A model generated the notes under the pieces. The model had not been told where the DNA came from and did not search any database. It saw nothing but the letters and a program-made list of their open reading frames with translations. Shown here piece after piece: positions 1 through 7,803 of a stretch of DNA of 64,000 nucleotides. Within the stretch, counting starts at the first letter, position 1, and each line of letters begins with the position of its first letter. The stretch spans positions 1-64,000 of the forward strand of contig NZ_JAJSDX010000006.1 of NCBI RefSeq assembly GCF_021272205.1, given 5' to 3'. This DNA is from Pantoea sp. Mb-10. Lineage in GTDB: Bacteria; Pseudomonadota; Gammaproteobacteria; Enterobacterales; Enterobacteriaceae. The translations under genes and the position numbers were made by a program.

Positions 1-14
1 TTTATTTCGGACAT
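1..14 (-). CDS. 5' end of an effector-like gene, cut by left edge
   Basis: An ATG at 14-12 overlaps the stop of the lipoprotein gene by 13 nt and opens the frame M-S-E-I before the window ends. An AAGGAG Shine-Dalgarno lies just upstream, inside the lipoprotein gene. The same arrangement and the same first residues occur at the second lipoprotein copy (760), where the frame continues 39 codons. The full gene must lie to the left and is the likely T6SS effector of this locus; its identity cannot be read here. Confidence 0.5.
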
Positions 15-595
15 ATTGCGGGCTCCTTCATCATGAGGGGCTCTTTTATCGGATAGCCGGCATTTCTCGGCGACCAGCAACTGGTGGTGACCTTCACCTC
101 ATCGCAGGGCAGAAAGTGCACGGTGATACCGCACACATCCTGCCCGTTGTAGTCGGGCAGCGGGACGGATTTACTGTGCTGGCGTTTTAAGGCATTAATT
201 TTTTTAAACCAAATGCGTCTTTGCTGGTTGTATTTTGATATTTCTTCAGTCCACGTTTTATTATTTTGCCCCTTATATAGTGGGTGAGTCGGTGCAGGTA
301 TTTCGGGTACATCGCTTGCGTATGCCACACCTGTCTCCCAGTCAATACGCACCGTCATGCCCGGCGTCCAGCGGGCGGGTACGCTGTAGCAGCAGCCGCC
401 ACCGCCGCCCTGAAACGGGCCGATAATGTCGATACCCGACTGGTTATCCACGCTGAAATGGTTGATGGCCCATTTCGTGTGGTTGATGGCTTTAATCGTT
501 CCGCCACCTCCGCCTCCCGCCTGCGCGGCAGGCTGGGTGCAGCCTGTTAACAGCAGTACGCCCGCCAGCAGCGGGCTCAGGAATATGTGTTTCAT
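2..595 (-). CDS. DUF3304-type lipoprotein, copy 1 (putative T6SS immunity)
   Basis: This 197-residue protein has a signal peptide ending in a lipobox (LLTGC, Cys19), so it should be anchored in the envelope. Next come a glycine run and the block GTIKAINHTKWAINHFSVDN with a GGGGGCCY motif, which I recognise as the DUF3304 family. It is a near-duplicate of the gene at 748-1263 over the N-terminal 90 and the C-terminal 60 residues. The two differ in the middle (roughly residues 90-135), where this copy carries a longer insertion. The position behind vgrG and a DUF4123 adaptor suggests that it protects against a cognate effector; this is inferred from context. Its 3' end carries the ribosome binding site of the next frame, so the two genes should be translationally coupled. 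Confidence 0.75.
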   Translation of the reverse strand: MKHIFLSPLLAGVLLLTGCTQPAAQAGGGGGGTIKAINHTKWAINHFSVDNQSGIDIIGPFQGGGGGCCYSVPARWTPGMTVRIDWETGVAYASDVPEIPAPTHPLYKGQNNKTWTEEISKYNQQRRIWFKKINALKRQHSKSVPLPDYNGQDVCGITVHFLPCDEVKVTTSCWSPRNAGYPIKEPLMMKEPAICPK

Positions 596-640
596 CTGAC
601 GTTCCTTGTAGAAGAGGGAATTTAAAGAGGTAAGATCAGG

Positions 641-760
641 CTAAATAGCGCCGTTGTGCTGAGGGCAACGCTGCCCGACCTGCAGCGCGTTGACGGGGAG
701 GCGCCCCTGCGCCGGGAACGGCGGCGGCACCCAGGCCAGGTCGGTTTTTATCTCGGACAT
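641..760 (-). pseudogene. 39-residue stub of an effector-like gene
   Basis: The frame opens with ATG at 760, overlaps the stop of the lipoprotein gene upstream by 13 nt, has AAGGAG at ideal spacing, and reads MSEIKTDLAWVPPPFPAQGR through to NGAI before a TAG. Its first residues match the frame that starts at the left edge behind the other lipoprotein copy. It is therefore best read as the 5' end of a duplicated downstream effector gene, cut off when lipoprotein plus effector start were duplicated. The proline-rich segment followed by a Cys/Gln-rich segment resembles what I recall of N-termini of T6SS phospholipase (Tle1, DUF2235) effectors, but that is a weak resemblance. Confidence 0.5.
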
Positions 761-1263
761 ACTTTGGGCTCCTTCATCATGAGGGGCTCTTTGATCGGAT
801 AGCCGGCATTTCTCGGCGACCAGCAACTGGTGGTGACCTTCACCTCATCGCAGGGCAGAAAGTGCACGGTGATGCCGCACACATCCTGACCGTTGTAGTC
901 GGGCAGCGGAACGGTTTTGCTGTGCTGGCGTTTTTGGGCATCAATTTTTACAATCCATGCCTTGTATTTAGCTCTATCAGCAAATCCCGGAAAACCCGCA
1001 GACGAACCTACCCCGGTCTCCCAGTCAATACGCACCGTCATGCCCGGCGTCCAGCGGGCGGGCACGCCGTAGCAGCAGCCACCGCCGCCGCCCTGAAACG
1101 GGCCGATAATGTCGATACCCGACTGGTTATCCACGCTGAAGTGGTTGATGGCCCATTTTGTGTGGTTGATGGCTTTAATCGTTCCGCCACCCCCGCCTCC
1201 CGCCTGCGCGGCGGGCTGCGAGCAGCCGGTTAGCAGCAGCAGGCTCAGGAATACGTGTTTCAT
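748..1263 (-). CDS. DUF3304-type lipoprotein, copy 2 (putative T6SS immunity)
   Basis: The chosen start, ATG at 1263, matches the start context of copy 1 (GGAACGTCAG in front of the ATG). The protein has about 171 residues: a very short signal peptide with lipobox LLTGC (Cys14), a glycine run, then the same DUF3304 core with GGGGGCCY. It lacks part of the middle segment present in copy 1 and has its own (SSAGFPGFADRAKYKAW). Tandem, diverged immunity genes behind vgrG are a usual outcome of effector-immunity exchange. It follows the DUF4123 gene on the same strand after 86 nt. Confidence 0.75.
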   Translation of the reverse strand: MKHVFLSLLLLTGCSQPAAQAGGGGGGTIKAINHTKWAINHFSVDNQSGIDIIGPFQGGGGGCCYGVPARWTPGMTVRIDWETGVGSSAGFPGFADRAKYKAWIVKIDAQKRQHSKTVPLPDYNGQDVCGITVHFLPCDEVKVTTSCWSPRNAGYPIKEPLMMKEPKVCPR

Positions 1264-1349
1264 CTGACGTTCCATGTATGAAATAACTTCTCAAGGGGAG
1301 GACGATGCAACAGCGGGCATACGGTTTCTTTTCAGGATAAGAATCCTGG

Positions 1350-2102
1350 TTATTCGGCAAGCCACTTTTTCATGACCCACGCCTCGCGGGCTTCATCCAA
1401 GATAATTCCCTGATCGGTTGCCTCCACCATGCCCTTATAACAATCAGTAAAAAGCGCCTGAGTTGATGCATACCTGCCAGCTGGAGGCGCACTGTGCGAA
1501 AGAAGGGTCATGACATCGCATACGCACATCAGATGTTCGAGCTGGCGATCATTGAGGTCAATTTTTGGAGGTTTTTCATCACGGTTCTGGGGCAAACCGC
1601 TGCCTTTTATACCTTTGGCATGACCATCCCTATCCTGCCATGCCCAGAACAGTACAGGGCGTAACAACGCCTTTTTCTGCTCCTCACTGAGAACGTGCGT
1701 AAATAGCACGGGGAAAATCCGCGTATCGTAAAAGCGTAATATGCCACTCCGTCCTTCCTGAAAAATATCTATACACTGCGTGAACCAAGCGGCCAAGGCA
1801 GAAAAAGACCAGTGTGAACACAACAGCAGTATCGGTGCCTTAACAACCATTTGCTGACTGATGTCTTTTAGCCACTGCATTTGCTGAACATCATCCACCC
1901 TGATACGTGCAACCAGCGGAGCATCATCGAGGATAAACGCCTCCGGTAGCCCGTGGTAAAGTGACTGCCACTCCACCGACAGTGCGTTCAGGGCCGAAAT
2001 AACACTGAAATCCAGCCCTGCCTGATCAACGATAATATCGAGATAATCCGTCCCGGATGTCCGGCAGGTAATAGCGACGTCCTCAATCCATTGCGCGGTC
2101 AT
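1350..2102 (-). CDS. DUF4123 T6SS effector-adaptor (Tap/TEC-like)
   Basis: The protein has 250 residues. Its N-terminal half (LDIIVDQAGLD, LYHGLPEAFILDDAPLVARI, ILLLCSHWSFSALAAWF) has the pattern of DUF4123 proteins, chaperones that load a toxin onto the C-terminus of VgrG. Its ATG directly abuts the VgrG stop codon (TAA then ATG), so it is co-translated with vgrG. In known systems the cargo gene is encoded just downstream; here the downstream genes are the two lipoproteins and the effector-like frames, which supports the cargo lying at or beyond the left edge. Confidence 0.8.
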   Translation of the reverse strand: MTAQWIEDVAITCRTSGTDYLDIIVDQAGLDFSVISALNALSVEWQSLYHGLPEAFILDDAPLVARIRVDDVQQMQWLKDISQQMVVKAPILLLCSHWSFSALAAWFTQCIDIFQEGRSGILRFYDTRIFPVLFTHVLSEEQKKALLRPVLFWAWQDRDGHAKGIKGSGLPQNRDEKPPKIDLNDRQLEHLMCVCDVMTLLSHSAPPAGRYASTQALFTDCYKGMVEATDQGIILDEAREAWVMKKWLAE

Positions 2103-4481
2103 TTAAGCCTCCCTGGGTACAAAGCCCTGCCCCAGCGCTTGGGCTTTTTTAAGGCACTCTCTACAGACTGATGCCGGTAATTCTGGCAAGGGAAAATCCT
2201 CGCTTGCTGGCCCCTGCAAATCGTGCATGCCTTTGAGACTGATTAACCCCGGCCCGTGAATATGCACCTCACCCTGTGGTGTGAGGCGAAGGTAAGCCCC
2301 GCCACAGCCTAAAGTGATGCCATTTTTTGCTGTTAACTGCAGATGTCCCTGTGTTGACTGAACGGCGACATCTTTCAGGGAGGTTAGCGACAGGACATCG
2401 CTATGTGACTCAATCTCCAGCGGACCTTTAGCAGATACCAGCCGCATCCCCTCCTGCTGTGCAAGCAATGAGACCGCCTGGCTCGCGTTCACCGAATAAC
2501 GCAGTGCGGCAGTGATATTAACGTCCCCTAAGCTCTGCAGGTACAGCCCTTTTCCACTGTGCATCAGGGCCGTTTCCGGCGTGACGGCGGCAATACCTTT
2601 AGGTGAAGAGAACAGTAACGCCGGCTCTTTAAGCTCACAGACACCGGAAACAAATGTCCTTAATGGCTCGGCATCCGGCGTAATGTTGTGGTGAGTTTGC
2701 GTAATTGTTCCCCACCCAATGAGCTGATTCAGCGCCCCTTTTAGCAAACTGATTGCTGGCTGCATCTCCAATACCGCGCCGTGCGCCTCGATTTGGCCGT
2801 CAGCGCTGATAAATATCCCTTTTTGTGCACGGATGGCGCCCCAGCTGTCGGTCCTAAGTTCAAATCCTTCACCGCGCTTCTGTTTTTCGCTGTCAACCAG
2901 ATGCCCGAGGTTAAGTTGACTCTTTCCACCGTACTCCGTGCTGACCTTGATGTGCTCTTTCCCGCGCTCATCGTCGAGGCGGATTTTGTTGTTCGCCGGT
3001 GTGCGCAGTACGTTACGTTTGTAATTGCGGATAGTGACGTGGTCGCTGTGTGCTGAATCATGCAGCACGCCTGCGATGTACGGCCGGTCCGGATTACCGT
3101 CTTCAAAGCCAATCGCCACTTCGGTTCCCGCCAGCAGCGGCAAGTGCAGACCGTAGGTGTCGCCTGCGTACTGCCGTGACTGGCGGACCCATAGGCTTTC
3201 AAAACCGGTATCCCAGTTATCACGATCAAACAGCATGTTGACGCGATAGCGGCCATCTTTATCGATGTGCCCGTAGGTGTCATTTTCAGTGGTACTGGTG
3301 ACGCGAGCCGGTAGTGTGCCAGCCATTGCCGGGCGTGATCCTGGATCAGGACGGAAACAAAAATCAGCGCTGTCCGGAATACCGTTAAACTTGACGCCAA
3401 AATCTTCATCACGCCGCGCATGGCTATGAATCGCCGTGATGACGATGCCATGAGCAAACACCTCTGCTACGTCATAACCGCCGATGACTTTCAGGACCTG
3501 GCCCGGGGAAAGCCTTGGGCAGCTGGTGATAGCACAGGTTTGGGTCTGACTATTAAGATAGCGCTCATGACGAATGCGGGCATAGAACGCCCCAGACTCC
3601 GGGGCCGGATTGCGTTCACTGGGGCTGCCCGCTGTCAGGTAATTATCAGCATAGTGATAAGCCTCACCGTAGGTGGTGGCATCCCCGCACGTCGCATCGA
3701 CCTGAGTGTTCATATCATCTGTAGCCTTGCGGTAGTTGTAATCACAGGTGCTAACCTGCTTCTGTACCACGTTATGCTGGATCGTCATGCCCCAGACAGC
3801 ATCCATGCCCTGCGAATGTTGCCCTGATGGCGGTACTGCTGGCAGCGTCAGGCTTTTTTCATACCCCAGTTGACTGTCGTAAAATGCCACAACGTCAATG
3901 TTCAGCCGCATGTCGGTGGTGAAGCGGAACCAGATGCCGACCTCACCCAGCAGGCGGGTAATAAAGTGCAGGTCGTCCTCGCCGAACTGCATCACCTGCT
4001 CACGGCGTGGGTAGGCTTTTGACAGCGAGAACAGAAAATCCTGGCCACGCATGCTGTGGCGCTCGCGCAGGATCTTTTCCACGATTTGCGGTACCGCCAT
4101 GTCCTGGTAAATGGCGTTCTGCTGTGAGCGGTTAAGGAGCGCCAGACGTGGCTGGATCGTCAGGGCATATCGGGTTTCGTCCGTTGAGGTACTAAGACGT
4201 TCAAACCCCGTCACCACCCCCTGGATCACCCGGACAACCTGCTGCACTTTGATGCCGTAACCTTGGTCAACATGAGCCTGCAGCGTTAGAGAGGCGGCTT
4301 TTAACAGCATCACCTCTTTGCTAATCGCGTGGTTGTCACTGGTAAATTCAATGCGGTAGCTGAACGGCCTGCTGAGGGCTTCATCACCTTCAAACGCCAG
4401 CACGTCAAGTGCTGCCTCACAGCCTTTCACTACCAGCAGGTGATGGCTATGGCTGAATCGTAACGGAGGATGAGTCGTCAT
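2103..4481 (-). CDS. vgrG: T6SS spike protein VgrG (TssI)
   Basis: VgrG forms the trimeric tip of the T6SS needle. This 792-residue protein shows the gp27-like N-terminal half (LAFEGDEALSRPFSYRIEF near residue 25, the EDDLHFITRLLGEVGIWFRF segment near 165) and the gp5-like OB region (LPARVTS, DRDNWDTGFESLWVRQSRQY, AGTEVAIGFEDGNPDRPYIAG near 400-480). A DUF2345-like beta extension follows to the end. No extra enzymatic domain is apparent; the tail is short and contains a CRECLKK segment. The start codon overlaps the clpV stop (ATGA) and the stop abuts the DUF4123 adaptor, so clpV, vgrG and adaptor form one translation-coupled unit. Confidence 0.95.
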   Translation of the reverse strand: MTTHPPLRFSHSHHLLVVKGCEAALDVLAFEGDEALSRPFSYRIEFTSDNHAISKEVMLLKAASLTLQAHVDQGYGIKVQQVVRVIQGVVTGFERLSTSTDETRYALTIQPRLALLNRSQQNAIYQDMAVPQIVEKILRERHSMRGQDFLFSLSKAYPRREQVMQFGEDDLHFITRLLGEVGIWFRFTTDMRLNIDVVAFYDSQLGYEKSLTLPAVPPSGQHSQGMDAVWGMTIQHNVVQKQVSTCDYNYRKATDDMNTQVDATCGDATTYGEAYHYADNYLTAGSPSERNPAPESGAFYARIRHERYLNSQTQTCAITSCPRLSPGQVLKVIGGYDVAEVFAHGIVITAIHSHARRDEDFGVKFNGIPDSADFCFRPDPGSRPAMAGTLPARVTSTTENDTYGHIDKDGRYRVNMLFDRDNWDTGFESLWVRQSRQYAGDTYGLHLPLLAGTEVAIGFEDGNPDRPYIAGVLHDSAHSDHVTIRNYKRNVLRTPANNKIRLDDERGKEHIKVSTEYGGKSQLNLGHLVDSEKQKRGEGFELRTDSWGAIRAQKGIFISADGQIEAHGAVLEMQPAISLLKGALNQLIGWGTITQTHHNITPDAEPLRTFVSGVCELKEPALLFSSPKGIAAVTPETALMHSGKGLYLQSLGDVNITAALRYSVNASQAVSLLAQQEGMRLVSAKGPLEIESHSDVLSLTSLKDVAVQSTQGHLQLTAKNGITLGCGGAYLRLTPQGEVHIHGPGLISLKGMHDLQGPASEDFPLPELPASVCRECLKKAQALGQGFVPREA

Positions 4482-7132
4482 GCGTTCACTCCCTGTGGCA
4501 CATCAAACTCGAGCCCGATGCCCTCTTCTTCACGCCAGCTAACGCATAAAAACTGGGGTTTGAGTTTCGCGGCCCTCTGAGCCAGCAGCTGTTGACTCAA
4601 TACCGGCAGAATCTGCTGGTTGAGCAGGCAATCAACGTTGCGTGCGCCGCTGTCCGGCTGCAGGCAGGCAGCGGTTAAGGCGTCATAGAGCTTTTCATCT
4701 ATGTGCGTAGTCAGGCCGTAATGACGGTGCAGGCGTTTGCTGACCTGCGACAGTTTCATCTCAACGATGGTGCGCATGGCGGGTTTCGTCAGCGGACGGT
4801 AAATCACGGTCTGGAAGCGGGCCAGCAGCGCTGGCTGGAAATGGTCGCGCAATATCGGGCGCAGCAGTTCGTGCAGGTCACCGTCAGTGGCTTCAGGATG
4901 CTCTTTAAGCAGCCGCACCAGGGGGGCGCTGCCGAGGTTGGAGGTCATCAGGATAACGGTGTTTCGGAAGTCGATTTCGCGCCCTTCGCCGTCGCGCATA
5001 AACCCGCGGTCAAACACCTGATAGAACAGGTTTATGACGTCACGGTGCGCCTTTTCCACTTCATCCAGCAGCACCACGCTGTAGGGGCGCTTGCGTACGG
5101 CCTCGGTGAGGATACCGCCCTGGCCATAGCCGATGTAACCCGGAGGCGAGCCTTTCAGCTGGGAAATGGTATGCGGTTCCCGATATTCGGACAGGTTGAT
5201 GGTAATCAACGACTTCTCGCCGCCATACAGTACATCCGCCAGCGCCAGCGCGGTTTCGGTCTTTCCCACACCACTCGGGCCAACCAGCAGGAATACGCCC
5301 TGCGGCCCATTCTCTGACGTCAGCCCGGTCTTCGCCGCGCGTAAGTGCCGGGCAATGGCCTCGAGGGGAACATTCTGACCGACGACACGTCTGCCGATGT
5401 CGTTTTCCAGGCGTAGCAGTTCACTCTGCTCGTCTTTCATCACGGAAGAAAGCGGTACACCGGTCCAGTCTGCAATGACATTCGCTACTGTTCGCGCAGT
5501 CACATCCACCTGCATCAACGCTTCCTCCAGCTGTGCCTGCTCCAGCTGCTGTTGTAGATCGGCCCCTTCAGTCTGCTGGCTGATGTCATGTCGGCTGGCT
5601 ATTAGCTGCTGTGCCAGCGCTTTTTGATTGCTGAACCGTTGCTCCTGCTCCTGAATTTGCGCATCAAGTGCGGTTCGCTGCTGCGCAATAACGCTCAGAC
5701 GTTCATCCTGGCAGCGGCTGCCGATGACACAGTCTTCCCGTAACGCCTGATCTTCCATTTCCAGGGCGGTCCGCTGCGCTTTCAGACGAACGATGGCCTC
5801 CGGTACGGTATCAAGGCTGATACGTACGCGCGCAGCGGCGGTATCCAGCAGATCTATGGCCTTGTCCGGTAGCTGACGGCCAGTGAGGTAGCGACGGGAC
5901 AGCGTGACTGCCGCACGGATCGCATCATCAGTGATATGCACGTTATGATGCTCAACGTAGCGGGATTTCAGGCCGCGAAGCATCAGACACGCGGTGTCGT
6001 CATCCGGCTCGTCAACCTTTACCCGCTGAAAGCGGCGTTCTAGCGCGGCGTCGCGCTCAAAATATTGCTTATATTCGGACCAAGTCGTGGCGGCAATGGT
6101 ACGCAGCTCGCCGCGTGCCAAGGCAGGTTTCAGCAGGTTGGCGGCATCCGCGCCCCCCGCCTGATTGCCAGCACCGATGAGGGTGTGGGCTTCATCAATA
6201 AACAGCAGAATCGGCACCGGTGACTGCTGCACAGCGTCAATAATGTTTTTTAAACGCTGTTCAAATTCACCCTTCACACCCGCACCTGCCTGCAGTAGAC
6301 CGAGGTCGAGCGTACGCAGTACCACAGGCTTGAGCGATTCCGGGATGTTACCTTCCGCGATGCGCAAAGCCAGACCTTCCACCAGCGCGGTTTTGCCCAC
6401 GCCTGGCTCACCCACCAACACCGGGTTGTTTTTGCGGCGGCGTGAGAGAATATCTATTACCTGACGTACTTCGCAGTCACGACCAAACACCGGGTCGATT
6501 TTTCCTGCTTTGGCCTTGGCGGTAACGTCAAGGGTGAATTTATCCAGCGCGTTCTGCAGCGTCGGGTTAAGTTCGCCTTCTGTTACCCCCGCGCCAATGG
6601 GGAGACCGATAAACTCCACGCTACCCCCAACATGGCGTGCCAGCTCTGCTTCCTGCTGCACATCCGGGCGTTCATCCGACTGTGCATCCAGCAGCGGGCG
6701 GAGACGATCGATCTGTCTCTGCCCGAGGGTTAGCAGCGGCCACAGCCCCTCGCAGCGCGCCAGTTTAGGCTTATCAACCAGCGCCATCAGCAGATGCACG
6801 CTGCGAATATGCGCTTCGGTGTTCAGAGAGGCAATCAGCCACGCTTCCTGAATTAACGTCTGAATGCTGTGTGAAAGCTGAGGGCGACCGTGAACAGAGT
6901 GGGGAAGCTTATCCAGCCAAGCCAGCAACGCTTGCCACAAGGTGTCCATATCCCATTCGTAGCGGCGCGCCAGCACCGTCAGGTCACCTTCACCCTGTTC
7001 AAGCAGCTTCAACAGCCAGTGCTCCGGCAAAATTTCCGCATGGGCTCGGGTCTGGCAGAGCGATGCTGCGCCGTCCATCGCACGGGCACAGTAAGGATTC
7101 AAACGTCGCAGCAGGATGGCTAGATTTTCCAT
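4478..7132 (-). CDS. clpV: T6SS sheath-recycling AAA+ ATPase ClpV (TssH)
   Basis: ClpV disassembles the contracted TssB/TssC sheath in the cytoplasm. The protein has about 884 residues if it starts at the ATG at 7132 (MENLAILLRRLNPYCARAMD), which resembles other ClpV N-termini and has a purine-rich GAGAGAGAG upstream; the longer upstream reading is unlikely. It has two Clp-type nucleotide-binding modules: Walker A GEPGVGKT and Walker B LLFIDEAHT in the first, GPSGVGKT and VVLLDEVEKAH in the second, with a coiled-coil middle rich in Gln and Leu between them. It is separated from hcp by a hairpin terminator and overlaps vgrG by 4 nt. Confidence 0.95.
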   Translation of the reverse strand: MENLAILLRRLNPYCARAMDGAASLCQTRAHAEILPEHWLLKLLEQGEGDLTVLARRYEWDMDTLWQALLAWLDKLPHSVHGRPQLSHSIQTLIQEAWLIASLNTEAHIRSVHLLMALVDKPKLARCEGLWPLLTLGQRQIDRLRPLLDAQSDERPDVQQEAELARHVGGSVEFIGLPIGAGVTEGELNPTLQNALDKFTLDVTAKAKAGKIDPVFGRDCEVRQVIDILSRRRKNNPVLVGEPGVGKTALVEGLALRIAEGNIPESLKPVVLRTLDLGLLQAGAGVKGEFEQRLKNIIDAVQQSPVPILLFIDEAHTLIGAGNQAGGADAANLLKPALARGELRTIAATTWSEYKQYFERDAALERRFQRVKVDEPDDDTACLMLRGLKSRYVEHHNVHITDDAIRAAVTLSRRYLTGRQLPDKAIDLLDTAAARVRISLDTVPEAIVRLKAQRTALEMEDQALREDCVIGSRCQDERLSVIAQQRTALDAQIQEQEQRFSNQKALAQQLIASRHDISQQTEGADLQQQLEQAQLEEALMQVDVTARTVANVIADWTGVPLSSVMKDEQSELLRLENDIGRRVVGQNVPLEAIARHLRAAKTGLTSENGPQGVFLLVGPSGVGKTETALALADVLYGGEKSLITINLSEYREPHTISQLKGSPPGYIGYGQGGILTEAVRKRPYSVVLLDEVEKAHRDVINLFYQVFDRGFMRDGEGREIDFRNTVILMTSNLGSAPLVRLLKEHPEATDGDLHELLRPILRDHFQPALLARFQTVIYRPLTKPAMRTIVEMKLSQVSKRLHRHYGLTTHIDEKLYDALTAACLQPDSGARNVDCLLNQQILPVLSQQLLAQRAAKLKPQFLCVSWREEEGIGLEFDVPQGVNA

Positions 7133-7268
7133 GACTCTCTCTCTTTGTCGGTTCCTTGACACGCTACCGCCCATCGCTGTTTCCCATGAAGGGGACCAAA
7201 GCGCATACGGTCAGGCTGGCAGTTTGTGGGTTTCTTTGTTGAGAGCCCGCGTAAGACAGGCACTCAGC

Positions 7269-7298
7269 AAAAAACTGCGGACAGGAAACCCTGTCCGC
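7269..7298 (-). terminator. Rho-independent terminator between hcp and clpV
   Basis: Read on the minus strand, the 9-bp stem GCGGACAGG/CCTGTCCGC (7290-7298 with 7277-7285) is followed by a T-run (complement of 7269-7274). It lies just after the hcp stop and before clpV, so it should let hcp be made in excess over the downstream genes. Confidence 0.75.
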
Positions 7299-7307
7299 AT
7301 CAGGCGT

Positions 7308-7799
7308 TTATGCGGTGGCGCGTTCGTTCCAGGAATCGGAATGAATGATGTTGCCGTCTTTGTAGGTCCAGGTGATTTTTTCGTAACGCAGTTCAATACG
7401 CTCGAGGTGGTTGTGCTTCTCTTTTGAAGGATCCTTGATGTCATACATTTCAGGATTAACTTTCACGACTTTCACGTTTTCCAGTTTGGTGTTGAAGTAC
7501 TCTACCTCCTGGCCCGCGTCGTTGATTTTGTACCATTTGAACTCCGCAGATTTCAGCGTCTGGCCGGTGGTTACGGCCTTATAAAGGTACGGAGTGGACG
7601 AATCGATTTCTTTGGTGAAATGAAACGGTGTGTGGATGCGGGTACCGGTCAGCTTGCCCGTATTGTTATCGGTTGGGATGTACAGGTTATGTTCCTGAGC
7701 CACGACTTCGATGCTGCCTTCACGGTCCTGAACGTCAACCGCCCCCCTGATGTCCGCGCCGCCGTCGTCTTTCAGCCAAAGATAAACAGGAATTGCCAT
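7308..7799 (-). CDS. hcp: T6SS tube protein Hcp (TssD)
   Basis: Hcp hexamers stack into the inner tube and are secreted. The start at ATG 7799 gives 163 residues beginning MAIPVYLWLKDDGGADIRG, the typical Hcp opening, with GGAGAG upstream; the longer reading extends into the preceding gene and is unlikely. Further family segments are TGTRIHTPFHFTKEID and LERIELRYEKITWTYKDGNI near the C-terminus. It lies right behind the OmpA-like gene and is followed by a strong hairpin terminator. Confidence 0.95.
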   Translation of the reverse strand: MAIPVYLWLKDDGGADIRGAVDVQDREGSIEVVAQEHNLYIPTDNNTGKLTGTRIHTPFHFTKEIDSSTPYLYKAVTTGQTLKSAEFKWYKINDAGQEVEYFNTKLENVKVVKVNPEMYDIKDPSKEKHNHLERIELRYEKITWTYKDGNIIHSDSWNERATA

Positions 7800-7803
7800 G
7801 GTA

